A stretch of DNA of 18,307 nt, from positions 1 through 18,307 of the forward strand of contig CAYPCH010000078.1 of NCBI GenBank assembly GCA_964409165.1, in the 5' to 3' direction. Source of the stretch: CAYPCH01 sp964409165 (GTDB taxonomy: Bacteria > Bacillota > Clostridia > Acetivibrionales > Acetivibrionaceae). Positions within the stretch are counted from its first letter, which is position 1; each line of letters opens with the position of its first letter. Both the position numbers and the translations under genes were made by a program. A model generated the notes under the pieces. The model had not been told where the DNA came from. It saw only the letters and a list, made by a program, of their open reading frames with translations, and did not search any database. Below are positions 8,701 to 15,090 of the stretch, piece by piece.

Positions 8701-9456
8701 CACCGTTGTCAAAGGTGGCAATTGAACATGATCTCCATAAATATCATCATACCCTGTAACTTTTACTTTTTCCGGTATCTTAATGCCATTTTGCGAAAGC
8801 TCATTTATAATCCCCAGAGCCATTTCGTCATTACAACACATAACAGCATCTATTTCTATATTCTTATTTTTGATCATTTTCCTAGCAGCGTTTATCCCGC
8901 TTTGATGTTTAAAATTCCCTTCAAAAACCATGTTCGGCTCATACTCAATACCATGCCTTTTTAACGCTTCCTTATAAGTATAAAACCTTGTAACAGCATC
9001 AATATTGTTTTCCTCTCCCTTTAAAAAGGCTACCTTTTTACATCCATGATCATAAACGAGATGATCAAATAACTCGTTAATTCCTGTTGAATTGTCAATT
9101 ATAATACTATGTATACTACTACTCCTATCATATTCAACACCCATACTTACAAGAGGTATATCTAAAGCATTTTTAAGATACCCAATTACCTCCATCTTAT
9201 CAGAAACTCTTGCAACTAGAGCCGATGAAGCTAGAATCACGCCGTCAATATTTTCTTTATAGATAAGGTCATAAAGTACGCTGTATTGATACAGATAATC
9301 ATTTGTATAATTAGGTCCCCTTACCGGAAATATATAAAGATTCATATTCATTTTCTCACACAATTGCCTGGCACTACTGGAAATGGTCTGATTAAAGAGA
9401 GAATTCATATCGTCAACTACCAATCCAATAGTTAATCGTCGATTTTTATTTATCAT
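5767..9456 (-). CDS. LacI-type sugar-binding hybrid histidine kinase / receiver / HD-GYP phosphodiesterase
   Basis: A 1229-residue one-chain signalling protein with no evident signal peptide or membrane segment, so probably cytoplasmic. Domains in order: a LacI/GalR-type sugar-binding domain (about 7-292) with no DNA-binding helix-turn-helix; a helical linker and GAF-like region (about 300-570); a HisKA dimerisation domain with phospho-accepting H605 in SHELRTP; an ATPase domain with N724, DTGIGIP (752-758) and GSGIGLA (783-789); a receiver (about 863-978) with D868, D869, phospho-acceptor D911, T941 and K963; a coiled coil (about 980-1030); and HD-GYP (about 1035-1205) with H1051, H1083-D1084, H1112, H1136 and GYP at 1144-1146. 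The likely logic is that a sugar alters kinase activity, phosphotransfer reaches the receiver, and c-di-GMP hydrolysis changes. AAGGAGA lies 7 nt before the ATG. The position between mannanase and xyl genes suggests a plant-sugar ligand, which is inferred. Confidence 0.92.
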   Translation of the reverse strand: MINKNRRLTIGLVVDDMNSLFNQTISSSARQLCEKMNMNLYIFPVRGPNYTNDYLYQYSVLYDLIYKENIDGVILASSALVARVSDKMEVIGYLKNALDIPLVSMGVEYDRSSSIHSIIIDNSTGINELFDHLVYDHGCKKVAFLKGEENNIDAVTRFYTYKEALKRHGIEYEPNMVFEGNFKHQSGINAARKMIKNKNIEIDAVMCCNDEMALGIINELSQNGIKIPEKVKVTGYDDIYGDHVQLPPLTTVKQPIGKMAEKAIETVRNLIYGEEVSQLQVLPAQMVIRSSCGCLPGAKSIYFINQKEESIKDDRKILEGIKSEADGNAHYLRLINLVERFIAGFEEDDTGMEFLKSLYNTIVGEPFLRENYTDVHNILVRLKEYGKVCKSSSNTALCRIQSILQYAVHITETIYNNNVTTEMYSKFMKFIDSVNYGILSISYQTSEKELINSLRNYFINEFNMENFYISLYDAPVIHNPGESWSFPESVKLVLACTEGRVHANNTDYSLCDQIIPSKYLPSNKPFALIVKPLYAAEEQLGIVVLDYHIDVKISYRLLAYLVSSVTKFTKLICEHERVENELIESNNKLQEIDKQKTDFFSNVSHELRTPLTVIIGYLDSILNESYGSKLQFDDDIFQIMNSNSKRLLNHINDLLEFSKIQEGKMKLNKNKVNINSFLKDYVDSVKSIAERKNINLILSDTSNEIVTAVDLYLFENAIANLLSNAIKFTAEGGIIIVLLDSSDSEFTITVKDTGIGIPEDKISTIFDRFRQVESPELPCYVKGSGIGLAYAKEIVELHLGVISVSSILGRGSTFKITIPFDNADYAQLEGTVSNAKMHIVEDAYTRTEKIQDKPVIKDITKSTVLIIDDNIDLKKYIVSILKDKYNILLASDGKEGLEKVDKYKPDIIISDVMMPVMDGLEFVKNLRKKEENKSIPVIFLTAKTDEETKIKSLEQGAIDFIFKPFNFSELRAKIVRNLELKKNKDDIEKQKDIAVQKSSLLERLVKSQTRELENEKNHAVQLQKAAEKQLEDFMLVLASAIESRDTYTGGHVERVANYSKDIAIEIGLSQKEVRDIYLGAIVHDVGKITIKDNLLNKPGKFIEEEFDEIKLHPEIGMKILSKIENIKSAVLIAYCHQERFDGEGYPQRLKGYDIPLEARIVTVADYWDAITTHRPYREAMHIADALALMNEESGKAFDPELLKVFLDPDNKLFLRYVSKERLKEYNEIK

Positions 9457-9469
9457 AAAAGTTCTCCTT

Positions 9470-9514
9470 CTTTGTAAGATTTTAAATAATTCAGAGTTTT
9501 CATCTTACACAAAG
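9470..9514 (-). promoter_or_regulatory. Inverted repeat in the sensor 5' leader
   Basis: CTTTGTAAGAT (9470-9480) pairs with ATCTTACACAAAG (9502-9514), leaving a 2-nt bulge and a 21-nt loop. It fills the space between the -10 box (9515-9520) and the ribosome site near 9460-9468. It could be an RNA stem beside the ribosome site or a dimeric repressor site. Function is not established from sequence. Confidence 0.4.
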
Positions 9515-9543
9515 AATTTAAGTTTCAAACTATTTATCGTCAA
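9515..9543 (-). promoter_or_regulatory. Probable promoter of the hybrid sensor gene
   Basis: A TTGACG -35 box (9538-9543) is spaced 17 nt from a TAAATT -10 box (9515-9520) on the minus strand, about 60 nt upstream of the start codon. The -35 matches 5 of 6 and the -10 matches 4 of 6. A TATAAT occurs further upstream but has no recognisable -35 partner. Confidence 0.5.
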
Positions 9544-9659
9544 TAAATGTTTTTTTATTATACAAATTTACATAACGCAACGTGGTGAAATGATTTTTTC
9601 AATATAGGATGATTTCCTTGATAATATAGAGTTTGCTTTGCAAAATGGCACATAAAAAA

Positions 9660-9677
9660 GCACCCTTGATAGGGTGC
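9660..9677 (-). terminator. Intrinsic terminator of the mannanase gene
   Basis: A 7-bp stem (9660-9666 with 9671-9677, GCACCCT/AGGGTGC) with a 4-nt loop. On the minus strand it is followed by six T residues. It begins 69 nt beyond the mannanase stop codon and precedes the sensor promoter, so the two genes are separate transcription units. Confidence 0.85.
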
Positions 9678-9746
9678 CAATCTATATTATTTTCATAAAG
9701 CTCATATAAAGTTGCAAATTCAAGAACAGTTCCTTACTTTTCAGTC

Positions 9747-11489
9747 TTAAAATGAAACTATAGTTCCGAGTATGTATCTTTTTACAAGTGCATAGTCTGT
9801 TGAATTTACACTTCCATCACGGTTTACATCTGCCGCAATCAGTGCATCGCCTCTCAATGTTGCAGTACCAAGTATATGCCTTTTAATTAATGCATAATCT
9901 GTAGAATTGACATTAGTATCATTATTCACATCACCATAAGTAATCTGAGGCGGAGTAGTAGTTACAGGTGGAGTAGTTACAGGTACAGAACTTTCAAATA
10001 CCGAACATATCTTTGAGGTCTCTTTAAGTCCATTAGATCCGTTTACTACTGTTCTACCAAACTCTGTAAGATTTGTTCCTGCCCAGTCGTTTGTTAAATC
10101 AAGGTAGTTCAAATCACTGTTGTTTCCTTTCCATGACCAAGCCAACCAACCTACTCCTTTCTGCTGACAGTAGCTCATTATGGTTGCTTCGTCAACATCT
10201 CCGTCGGTATGCCTTGGCCCAAATTCACCTATACAAAGAGCAAGTCCCTGATTAATAACTCCATCTATATTGCTTTTTACCTGTGCTGCATTTCCTCCGG
10301 CATATTCATACATATGAATTGCAAACATGGTGTTTTTAAGCGGATCTGCTTCAAGTACACTTGTACCATAGTCGTGAATTGATGCAGGGTACTGTCCCCA
10401 TCCTGCAGAGTCTACCATTATGGTATGCTCGAAACCAGCTTCCCTTAATCTCTGTATTGCCTTTTTATAACCGTTGGCCCATCCAGCACCGCCCCATGAA
10501 CCATACCACTCATTGGCTATATTTATAATAACCTTATCTTCTTTGCCTATCAGTACGTTTTTTATTTCTATCCAGTAATCAACAGCTTTCATTAGTACTG
10601 CTTCGTCCTCTACACCTAGAGCGTCATGAACTTCAAGCACAGCAATAAGCTTATTCTTTTCGCACATGGATATGATGTTGCTGACCGAAACTGCTGAATC
10701 CTTTTGCCAGTTGTCTTTTGTTCCGTTTGAAAGAACTATTCTAACAGTATTAGATCCTGATTTTGCTATCCCGGGAATAGCAGTGTTCAATTGATCCTTA
10801 AACCATGTATGGGCATGATTTACACCTCTCATAACAAATACATTACCCTTTGCATCATAAAGACTGCTCCCCTGTACTTTAAATCCGCCTGTAGCTGGAA
10901 TGGCAGTAGGGTTAGGCTCAGAGGTCTGCGTACCTCCTTCACCTTCGAATTTCCAGTCGGATATGGTGATTGAACCACTAGGCTTCGAAGAGTCAAAACT
11001 CATTAATTTGAAATCAAGCTTATTAATACTGTTGAGAGCATCAATTTTTGCGGTGTTTGCCCAATTGCTCGCCTCTGTTTTCCATAATGCCTCTTTGATA
11101 TAAAAAACTACATTTTTAGTAACCCCTGCAGGCAATCCTACTGTTGTTGATTCATGCCATACCCAGTCAGATCCTGTTGTTACACCCAACCCCAAATGAA
11201 CTTCATAATTCGTAGGATTTTTCACACGAAAACTTAATTTTTCATAACCTGTCCAGTCTTCTGCAAGTGTTCCTGACGTTACTGCCCCTGCAGAATCGTC
11301 TGAACTGCCTATATTCGCAAACTCAATTGTAAGACTATCTGTGCCTGTTACAGCAACTGTTCCGGTATGATAACCATCAGGTTTATTCCATGTATAGCCT
11401 CCCAATGAACTTTCCGCATTCACTGCTATAATACCAAACATACTTATTGCTATAAGAAGTGCACATATTAATGAAATACTCTTTCTCAT
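9747..11489 (-). CDS. Cellulosomal GH5 beta-mannanase with C-terminal type I dockerin
   Basis: Secreted endo-beta-1,4-mannanase predicted to join a cellulosome. The 580 residues show a signal peptide (about 1-25, likely cleaved after AVNA); a beta-rich N-terminal module (about 28-183) of carbohydrate-binding type that I cannot assign to a family; a Pro/Thr linker; a GH5 domain (about 201-485) closely resembling subfamily 8 mannanases, with acid/base E327 in IANEWYG and nucleophile E422 in IGEFG; a Thr/Pro-rich linker; and a dockerin (about 517-576). Both dockerin calcium loops are intact (D520, N522, D524, N528, D531 and D554, N556, D558, N562, D565), with Ser-Thr recognition pairs at 529-530 and 563-564. 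A GGGGAGG site precedes the ATG. The gene has its own terminator. Mannan as substrate rests on the GH5_8-like motifs HMYEYAGG and GWLAWSWKGN. Confidence 0.93.
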   Translation of the reverse strand: MRKSISLICALLIAISMFGIIAVNAESSLGGYTWNKPDGYHTGTVAVTGTDSLTIEFANIGSSDDSAGAVTSGTLAEDWTGYEKLSFRVKNPTNYEVHLGLGVTTGSDWVWHESTTVGLPAGVTKNVVFYIKEALWKTEASNWANTAKIDALNSINKLDFKLMSFDSSKPSGSITISDWKFEGEGGTQTSEPNPTAIPATGGFKVQGSSLYDAKGNVFVMRGVNHAHTWFKDQLNTAIPGIAKSGSNTVRIVLSNGTKDNWQKDSAVSVSNIISMCEKNKLIAVLEVHDALGVEDEAVLMKAVDYWIEIKNVLIGKEDKVIINIANEWYGSWGGAGWANGYKKAIQRLREAGFEHTIMVDSAGWGQYPASIHDYGTSVLEADPLKNTMFAIHMYEYAGGNAAQVKSNIDGVINQGLALCIGEFGPRHTDGDVDEATIMSYCQQKGVGWLAWSWKGNNSDLNYLDLTNDWAGTNLTEFGRTVVNGSNGLKETSKICSVFESSVPVTTPPVTTTPPQITYGDVNNDTNVNSTDYALIKRHILGTATLRGDALIAADVNRDGSVNSTDYALVKRYILGTIVSF

Positions 11490-11669
11490 GACTTTTCCTC
11501 CCCTAACACTTAAATATTACGGCAAATAACATTACTGATAAAAGTATTGTTACGTATGCCAAACCTCCTTGTATCGCTAACAATCTGGTTTAGCTAACTC
11601 TCACTCCAATCATTCCCTCCTTTGAAATTTTACATAACATTATAAATTATTACTTAGTTGCTTACTTAC

Positions 11670-11698
11670 AATATACTATATTTTTCATACTTTTTAAA
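11670..11698 (-). promoter_or_regulatory. Candidate mannanase promoter
   Basis: TTTAAA (11693-11698) is spaced 17 nt from TATATT (11670-11675) on the minus strand, giving a leader of about 170 nt. Both boxes are only partial matches in very AT-rich DNA. A TATAAT near 11640 lacks a good -35. An alternative sigma factor cannot be excluded. Confidence 0.3.
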
Positions 11699-11725
11699 GT
11701 GGTAATTTAATTTTATAACATTATT

Positions 11726-11777
11726 TTTTTAAACATTGCCCAATTTGTAATATTACAAATTGGGCAATGTTTAAAAA
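11726..11777. repeat. Perfect 52-bp palindrome, possible bidirectional terminator
   Basis: Positions 11726-11751 are the exact reverse complement of 11752-11777, so the two 26-bp arms meet with no spacer. The middle is AT-rich (TAATATTA), flanked by CCCAA/TTGGG and ending in TTTTTAAA/TTTAAAAA. It lies about 43 nt beyond the stop codon of the glycosyltransferase operon, where a terminator is expected. The T-run after the G-rich part is only three residues on either strand, so it is not a textbook terminator. Confidence 0.75.
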
Positions 11778-11795
11778 GCTTCGTTTTGTATTCAT

Positions 11796-11822
11796 TATAG
11801 ATCATATAGATCATATAGATCA
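11796..11822. repeat. 9-bp tandem repeat (TATAGATCA, three copies)
   Basis: Three exact TATAGATCA units in a row (11796-11804, 11805-11813, 11814-11822). The last unit supplies the TGA stop codon of the GT39-like gene, and the others lie in its 3' untranslated region. The unit length is a multiple of three, so slippage would not shift the frame. Confidence 0.85.
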
Positions 11823-13421
11823 TAGTTGAATATATTTTTTAAACAAATATAACGGCGTATTTTTTTCATCCATTACAAGCCGGACACTTCCGTATTCTCT
11901 TAATGTTGAAATCAAACTATATTCAGCGTCCCCACCTTGATGATAGAATAAAATATACACCTTCTCATTCTTTATAATTGCCTCAACATTCTCGTTTAAA
12001 CGCTCTTCATTAATGGTTGTCTTATATACATAGGGCTCACATTCAAGCTCCCAATACTTCATCCCGAAAATCAACTGACCTGATTCGGTAACTCTTTGAG
12101 GAAAATGATTATAGCCATGCTCATAACCTGTCATGTACTCATAAATCGGAACCGCATTAGGGAAAACATAAATCTTTTCATCTTCTTCAATATTATTATT
12201 AAGATAACTTATTAAATAAGTAGCTTCCTGCCTTTCCCTAAGAACATTGTTAACATTGGAAAAGCCTAAAACTCCTATATTTAAAGCTATAATCCCTATA
12301 AATATTATTACTTCAATTGCTTTAAAACACACCAAATCCGCTAAAACTTCAACAAAACACATGATTGCAATCAGTATAACAGGTATTATGAATACAAGCA
12401 GGCGTCCCTCTATGGGATAACTTCCTATAGATGAAGCAATCAATGTAAATAGCACTGTTAAAAAACTGTACCAGAAGAAATCAAATTTTCGTTTAATAAG
12501 GAGCAAAGAGCCCCCAAGCCATAATATTCCTCCGGCTACAGAAGTAAAAAAGCCCGGAAATACAAACTCAAGAAACCGATTAACCATAAGAGACATCAGT
12601 TCCCAGTCAGAAGCATCTTCCGGCATAAGAGGGAACTTCAAATGCCTCCAGTATTCCATTGACATTTCATCAATATTTGAGCTTACACCTTTCGTATAAA
12701 CAAAATAGCAAATTAAAAAGCTTATAACAGCACTAGCACCAAAAACCACCGAACCCAGCAACTGCCTTTTGATTTCCTCTTCCATCAAGAAATCCCTTTT
12801 AACAAGGCTAAAAACCCATCTGACAACTCCTGAAAAAAAATTGTAACACGTTATAGCTCCTATAACGAATATTACAGAGAAAGAAATCCATACTGCCAGA
12901 ACGCAGTATAGCATGTATACCCAAAGCGTAATTTTTTTCTTTGAATATAGCTGATATAGATACAGTGAAGCTACAATAAAAAATGCATCCTGCATATAAG
13001 GCTTCAATTCAGTGGAATAGTAAACCAGAGGATGCACCGTTGCAAAAAATGCTGCTCCTATAAAAGGTCTCTTAAATCCAATCTCCTTTAAAAGAAGGTA
13101 AAAAAGACAAATACCAAAAACTCCTGTAATCAGTGGATACAAGCGTAAAACGAATTGCGAGCCTCCTAAAATATTTGTTAATACTTTTACAATAAACAAA
13201 AACCCTACAGGTGCACTTTGTGAGTAATCCAACGGCTTCAACAGTTCACCAAATCCATGCTGGAAAATTGAACTCGCAAGCATAGCTTCATCATACCAAA
13301 GTGTCCTGTCCTGTATAAGAGAACCCAATCTGAATAACAATCCCAACACAATCACAAGCGCGTATAATACAATTGTTATATCAAAAGAACTTTCCTTAAG
13401 CTTCAAGCTTTTTTCATCCAA
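11820..13421 (-). CDS. Multispanning GT39/ArnT-like glycosyltransferase
   Basis: Predicted integral membrane glycosyltransferase of the PMT/ArnT superfamily, which takes a sugar from a polyprenyl-phosphate carrier and attaches it to a protein or lipid at the outer face of the membrane. The 533 residues start with a hydrophobic helix (about 15-36), followed by the extracytoplasmic acidic pair D44-E45 in RTLWYDEA, a hallmark of this family. About ten further hydrophobic segments follow to about residue 390, then a C-terminal hydrophilic domain. The start is a TTG with GGGAGG 8 nt upstream. It is the last gene of the six-gene cluster, 52 nt after a GT2 that could make its lipid-linked donor. The acceptor is unknown; surface or cellulosomal glycoproteins are a reasonable guess only. 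Confidence 0.8.
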   Translation of the reverse strand: MDEKSLKLKESSFDITIVLYALVIVLGLLFRLGSLIQDRTLWYDEAMLASSIFQHGFGELLKPLDYSQSAPVGFLFIVKVLTNILGGSQFVLRLYPLITGVFGICLFYLLLKEIGFKRPFIGAAFFATVHPLVYYSTELKPYMQDAFFIVASLYLYQLYSKKKITLWVYMLYCVLAVWISFSVIFVIGAITCYNFFSGVVRWVFSLVKRDFLMEEEIKRQLLGSVVFGASAVISFLICYFVYTKGVSSNIDEMSMEYWRHLKFPLMPEDASDWELMSLMVNRFLEFVFPGFFTSVAGGILWLGGSLLLIKRKFDFFWYSFLTVLFTLIASSIGSYPIEGRLLVFIIPVILIAIMCFVEVLADLVCFKAIEVIIFIGIIALNIGVLGFSNVNNVLRERQEATYLISYLNNNIEEDEKIYVFPNAVPIYEYMTGYEHGYNHFPQRVTESGQLIFGMKYWELECEPYVYKTTINEERLNENVEAIIKNEKVYILFYHQGGDAEYSLISTLREYGSVRLVMDEKNTPLYLFKKYIQL

Positions 13422-13473
13422 GTATAAAACCTCCCTCTATATCCCTTTGGGTATGTGCAATGCTTTGTTCTTT

Positions 13474-14259
13474 CTAATCAGATGGATCATATACGCCCAG
13501 TACGGCTTTGATCAATATGCTCATCAGCGTTAGATTTCCTTTTAGAAAGCTTATTTTTGTAGGAGTCTTTCCTTTTGGAGGATAGCTTCTCTCAACCGGT
13601 ATCTCAACCGTCTTCATACCGATGCGAGGCGCCTTTACAGATATAAATGCAAGAAGCTCATATGTATTAAAAACATCCCTGAAAGGCTGAATCTTTTGGT
13701 GAGTAAGAAGATTCATTGAATAGCCCCTGAATCCATTTGTCGTATCGGTATATTTAAATCCTGAAGCAAAAGAAATAAACGGCGCATGAATATATTTAAC
13801 AGCAATATGCCTTGAAAACGGTGTATTCTCTGCTTTTCCTCCTTTTATATAACGTGATCCCTGAATCATATCAAAACCCTTTTCCAGATACTCAATAAAA
13901 AGAGGTATCGATTCCACACTATCTTTGCTGTTTCCGTCCATAGTAACTATCCCTTCATAACCACGTTCAAGAGCCCAGCTGTAACCTATTCTGAGCTGTG
14001 CACTTAATTTGCCCGAACCCGTCTTAACAAGCAAAGTGTTAACTCCAAGCCCCTTTAACTTCGCATGTTCAGTTGAGCCGTCTGTTGACCCTCCGTCCAG
14101 AATTATAATATCTATAATCCTGTCCATCCCGATTCTTGAAAGCTTCTTCAACTGAGTCAGCATTCTATCACCTTCATTTATAACCGGAATACAAAGACAG
14201 TATTTGTTTTTTTTATCTCTGAATATGCTTTTTACAAAGGCAGGTACCTGTTCCTTCAC
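13474..14259 (-). CDS. GT2 family glycosyltransferase (polyprenyl-phosphate sugar synthase-like)
   Basis: Cytoplasmic GT-A fold transferase that probably moves a sugar from a nucleotide donor to a polyprenyl phosphate. Visible motifs, numbered from an upstream GTG at 14277, are the nucleotide-binding strand YCLCIPVINEG, D61 in ILDGGSTDGS, the metal-site D114 in VTMDGNSKDS, and DTTNGFRGYS (about 178-187), shared with dolichyl-phosphate-mannose synthase-like enzymes. No C-terminal transmembrane pair is seen. The start is uncertain. The GTG at 14277 has no ribosome site, whereas a GGGGG motif lies just inside it, about 11 nt before the GTG at 14259, which I prefer. It follows the sugar isomerase gene closely and precedes the GT39-like gene, suggesting that these two form a donor/transfer pair. 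Confidence 0.82.
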   Translation of the reverse strand: MKEQVPAFVKSIFRDKKNKYCLCIPVINEGDRMLTQLKKLSRIGMDRIIDIIILDGGSTDGSTEHAKLKGLGVNTLLVKTGSGKLSAQLRIGYSWALERGYEGIVTMDGNSKDSVESIPLFIEYLEKGFDMIQGSRYIKGGKAENTPFSRHIAVKYIHAPFISFASGFKYTDTTNGFRGYSMNLLTHQKIQPFRDVFNTYELLAFISVKAPRIGMKTVEIPVERSYPPKGKTPTKISFLKGNLTLMSILIKAVLGVYDPSD

Positions 14260-14289
14260 TTTAAAACATTCCCCCACAAATCATAGCAT

Positions 14290-15087
14290 TTACTTGGCAA
14301 ATACTTCCGAAATATACTCCATGGCCTTTTCGATTGCTTCAAGACCTGTAGCCTCATTTCTTTTCATCTCTATTGATATATATTTGTTATAATTTAACTC
14401 TGCTAATATCCTTGCAAGTTCCCTGTGGCTTTCTCTCCTGATGATAGCGGACAGACCGGGTTCACTTATATGAATGTGATTTATAAAATCAAAAAAATTA
14501 AACACCGCTTCTATCTCTTCTTCATTGTGTATAATTGTACCAATATCGAGGTTAAGTTTAAAGCCCTTGCAATCAACATCCTTTACAAGCTTTACCGCCT
14601 CAGCAGTATAATTTATGAAGTTGGTTCCATAAATCTGCGGATTTGGCTCGATAGAAACAACAGTCCCCTTATGGAAAGCATAATTTCCAACAACCTCAAA
14701 AAAATCAACAGCCTTCTTATAATCATTATTATCTTTTATGCACCTGTTTTTAGGTGAACCGAAAACAAGGTTTCCGCATCCCATGGCAACTGCAAAATCA
14801 ATTGCTTTAAATAAATAGTCGATAACTGAATTTCTATCCTGTTCACTCTCAAAAATCCTTTCATTTCTTCCGTAGAGTATCGACTGCATACTGGAAACCT
14901 TCAAATCATATTGGTTTTTAATGCTTGCAGCAAGCTTTCCGGCTTCCTTGCAATAATCGTACGGATTATGAGGAAAAAACCTTGTGGGCGCTATCTCAAG
15001 CCCTGTAAAACCGTACTTCTCCATCAATTTATACACATTAAAATCTTCTTCACCGCTCCAGGCAATATTTGAAATTGAAAGCTCCAT
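14290..15087 (-). CDS. TIM-barrel sugar (phosphate) isomerase/epimerase
   Basis: Member of the xylose isomerase-like TIM-barrel superfamily (AP endonuclease 2 fold), which isomerises or epimerises sugars, sugar phosphates or inositols. The 265-residue length is typical. Likely metal ligands are E147 in SIEPNP, D181 in LDIGT, H206 in HIHISEPG and E240 in SIEMKR, matching the E-D-H-E pattern of the family. The ATG at 15087 lies 3 nt after the stop of the preceding epimerase/dehydratase gene, with GGGAG inside that gene's end, so the two are translationally coupled. The context, among glycosyltransferases and an NAD-dependent epimerase, points to biosynthesis of an unusual sugar rather than catabolism. 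The exact substrate cannot be read from the sequence. Confidence 0.8.
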   Translation of the reverse strand: MELSISNIAWSGEEDFNVYKLMEKYGFTGLEIAPTRFFPHNPYDYCKEAGKLAASIKNQYDLKVSSMQSILYGRNERIFESEQDRNSVIDYLFKAIDFAVAMGCGNLVFGSPKNRCIKDNNDYKKAVDFFEVVGNYAFHKGTVVSIEPNPQIYGTNFINYTAEAVKLVKDVDCKGFKLNLDIGTIIHNEEEIEAVFNFFDFINHIHISEPGLSAIIRRESHRELARILAELNYNKYISIEMKRNEATGLEAIEKAMEYISEVFAK

Positions 15088-15090
15088 CCC

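Larger units (their letters stand above)
11490..11819. other. 330-nt intergenic region upstream of the mannanase
   Basis: No convincing gene. It contains the 52-bp palindrome (11726-11777), three tandem 9-bp repeats at 11796-11822, and an AT-rich promoter region. It also holds three direct copies of TAATGTTAT on the minus strand (11526-11534, 11634-11642, 11715-11723). The leader includes two strong ribosome-site-like motifs without a well-placed start (AAGGAGG near 11564-11570 and near 11616-11623), besides the true GGGGAGG next to the mannanase ATG. No known riboswitch class was recognised by eye. Confidence 0.6.

Noticed and set aside
5767..9456. Annotation of the sensor as a LacI-family transcription factor
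   Set aside because: The N-terminus goes straight into the ligand-binding fold with no helix-turn-helix, and the outputs are kinase, receiver and HD-GYP domains.
11558..11625. A 7-codon leader peptide beginning ATGATTGGAGTG
   Set aside because: The ATG is only 2 nt from the AGGAGG core, and there is no supporting composition or regulatory codon run.
11490..11700. Possible c-di-GMP riboswitch before the mannanase, suggested by the nearby HD-GYP protein
   Set aside because: I could not find the conserved core of the c-di-GMP-I or c-di-GMP-II class by eye. A covariance-model search of this leader would settle it.
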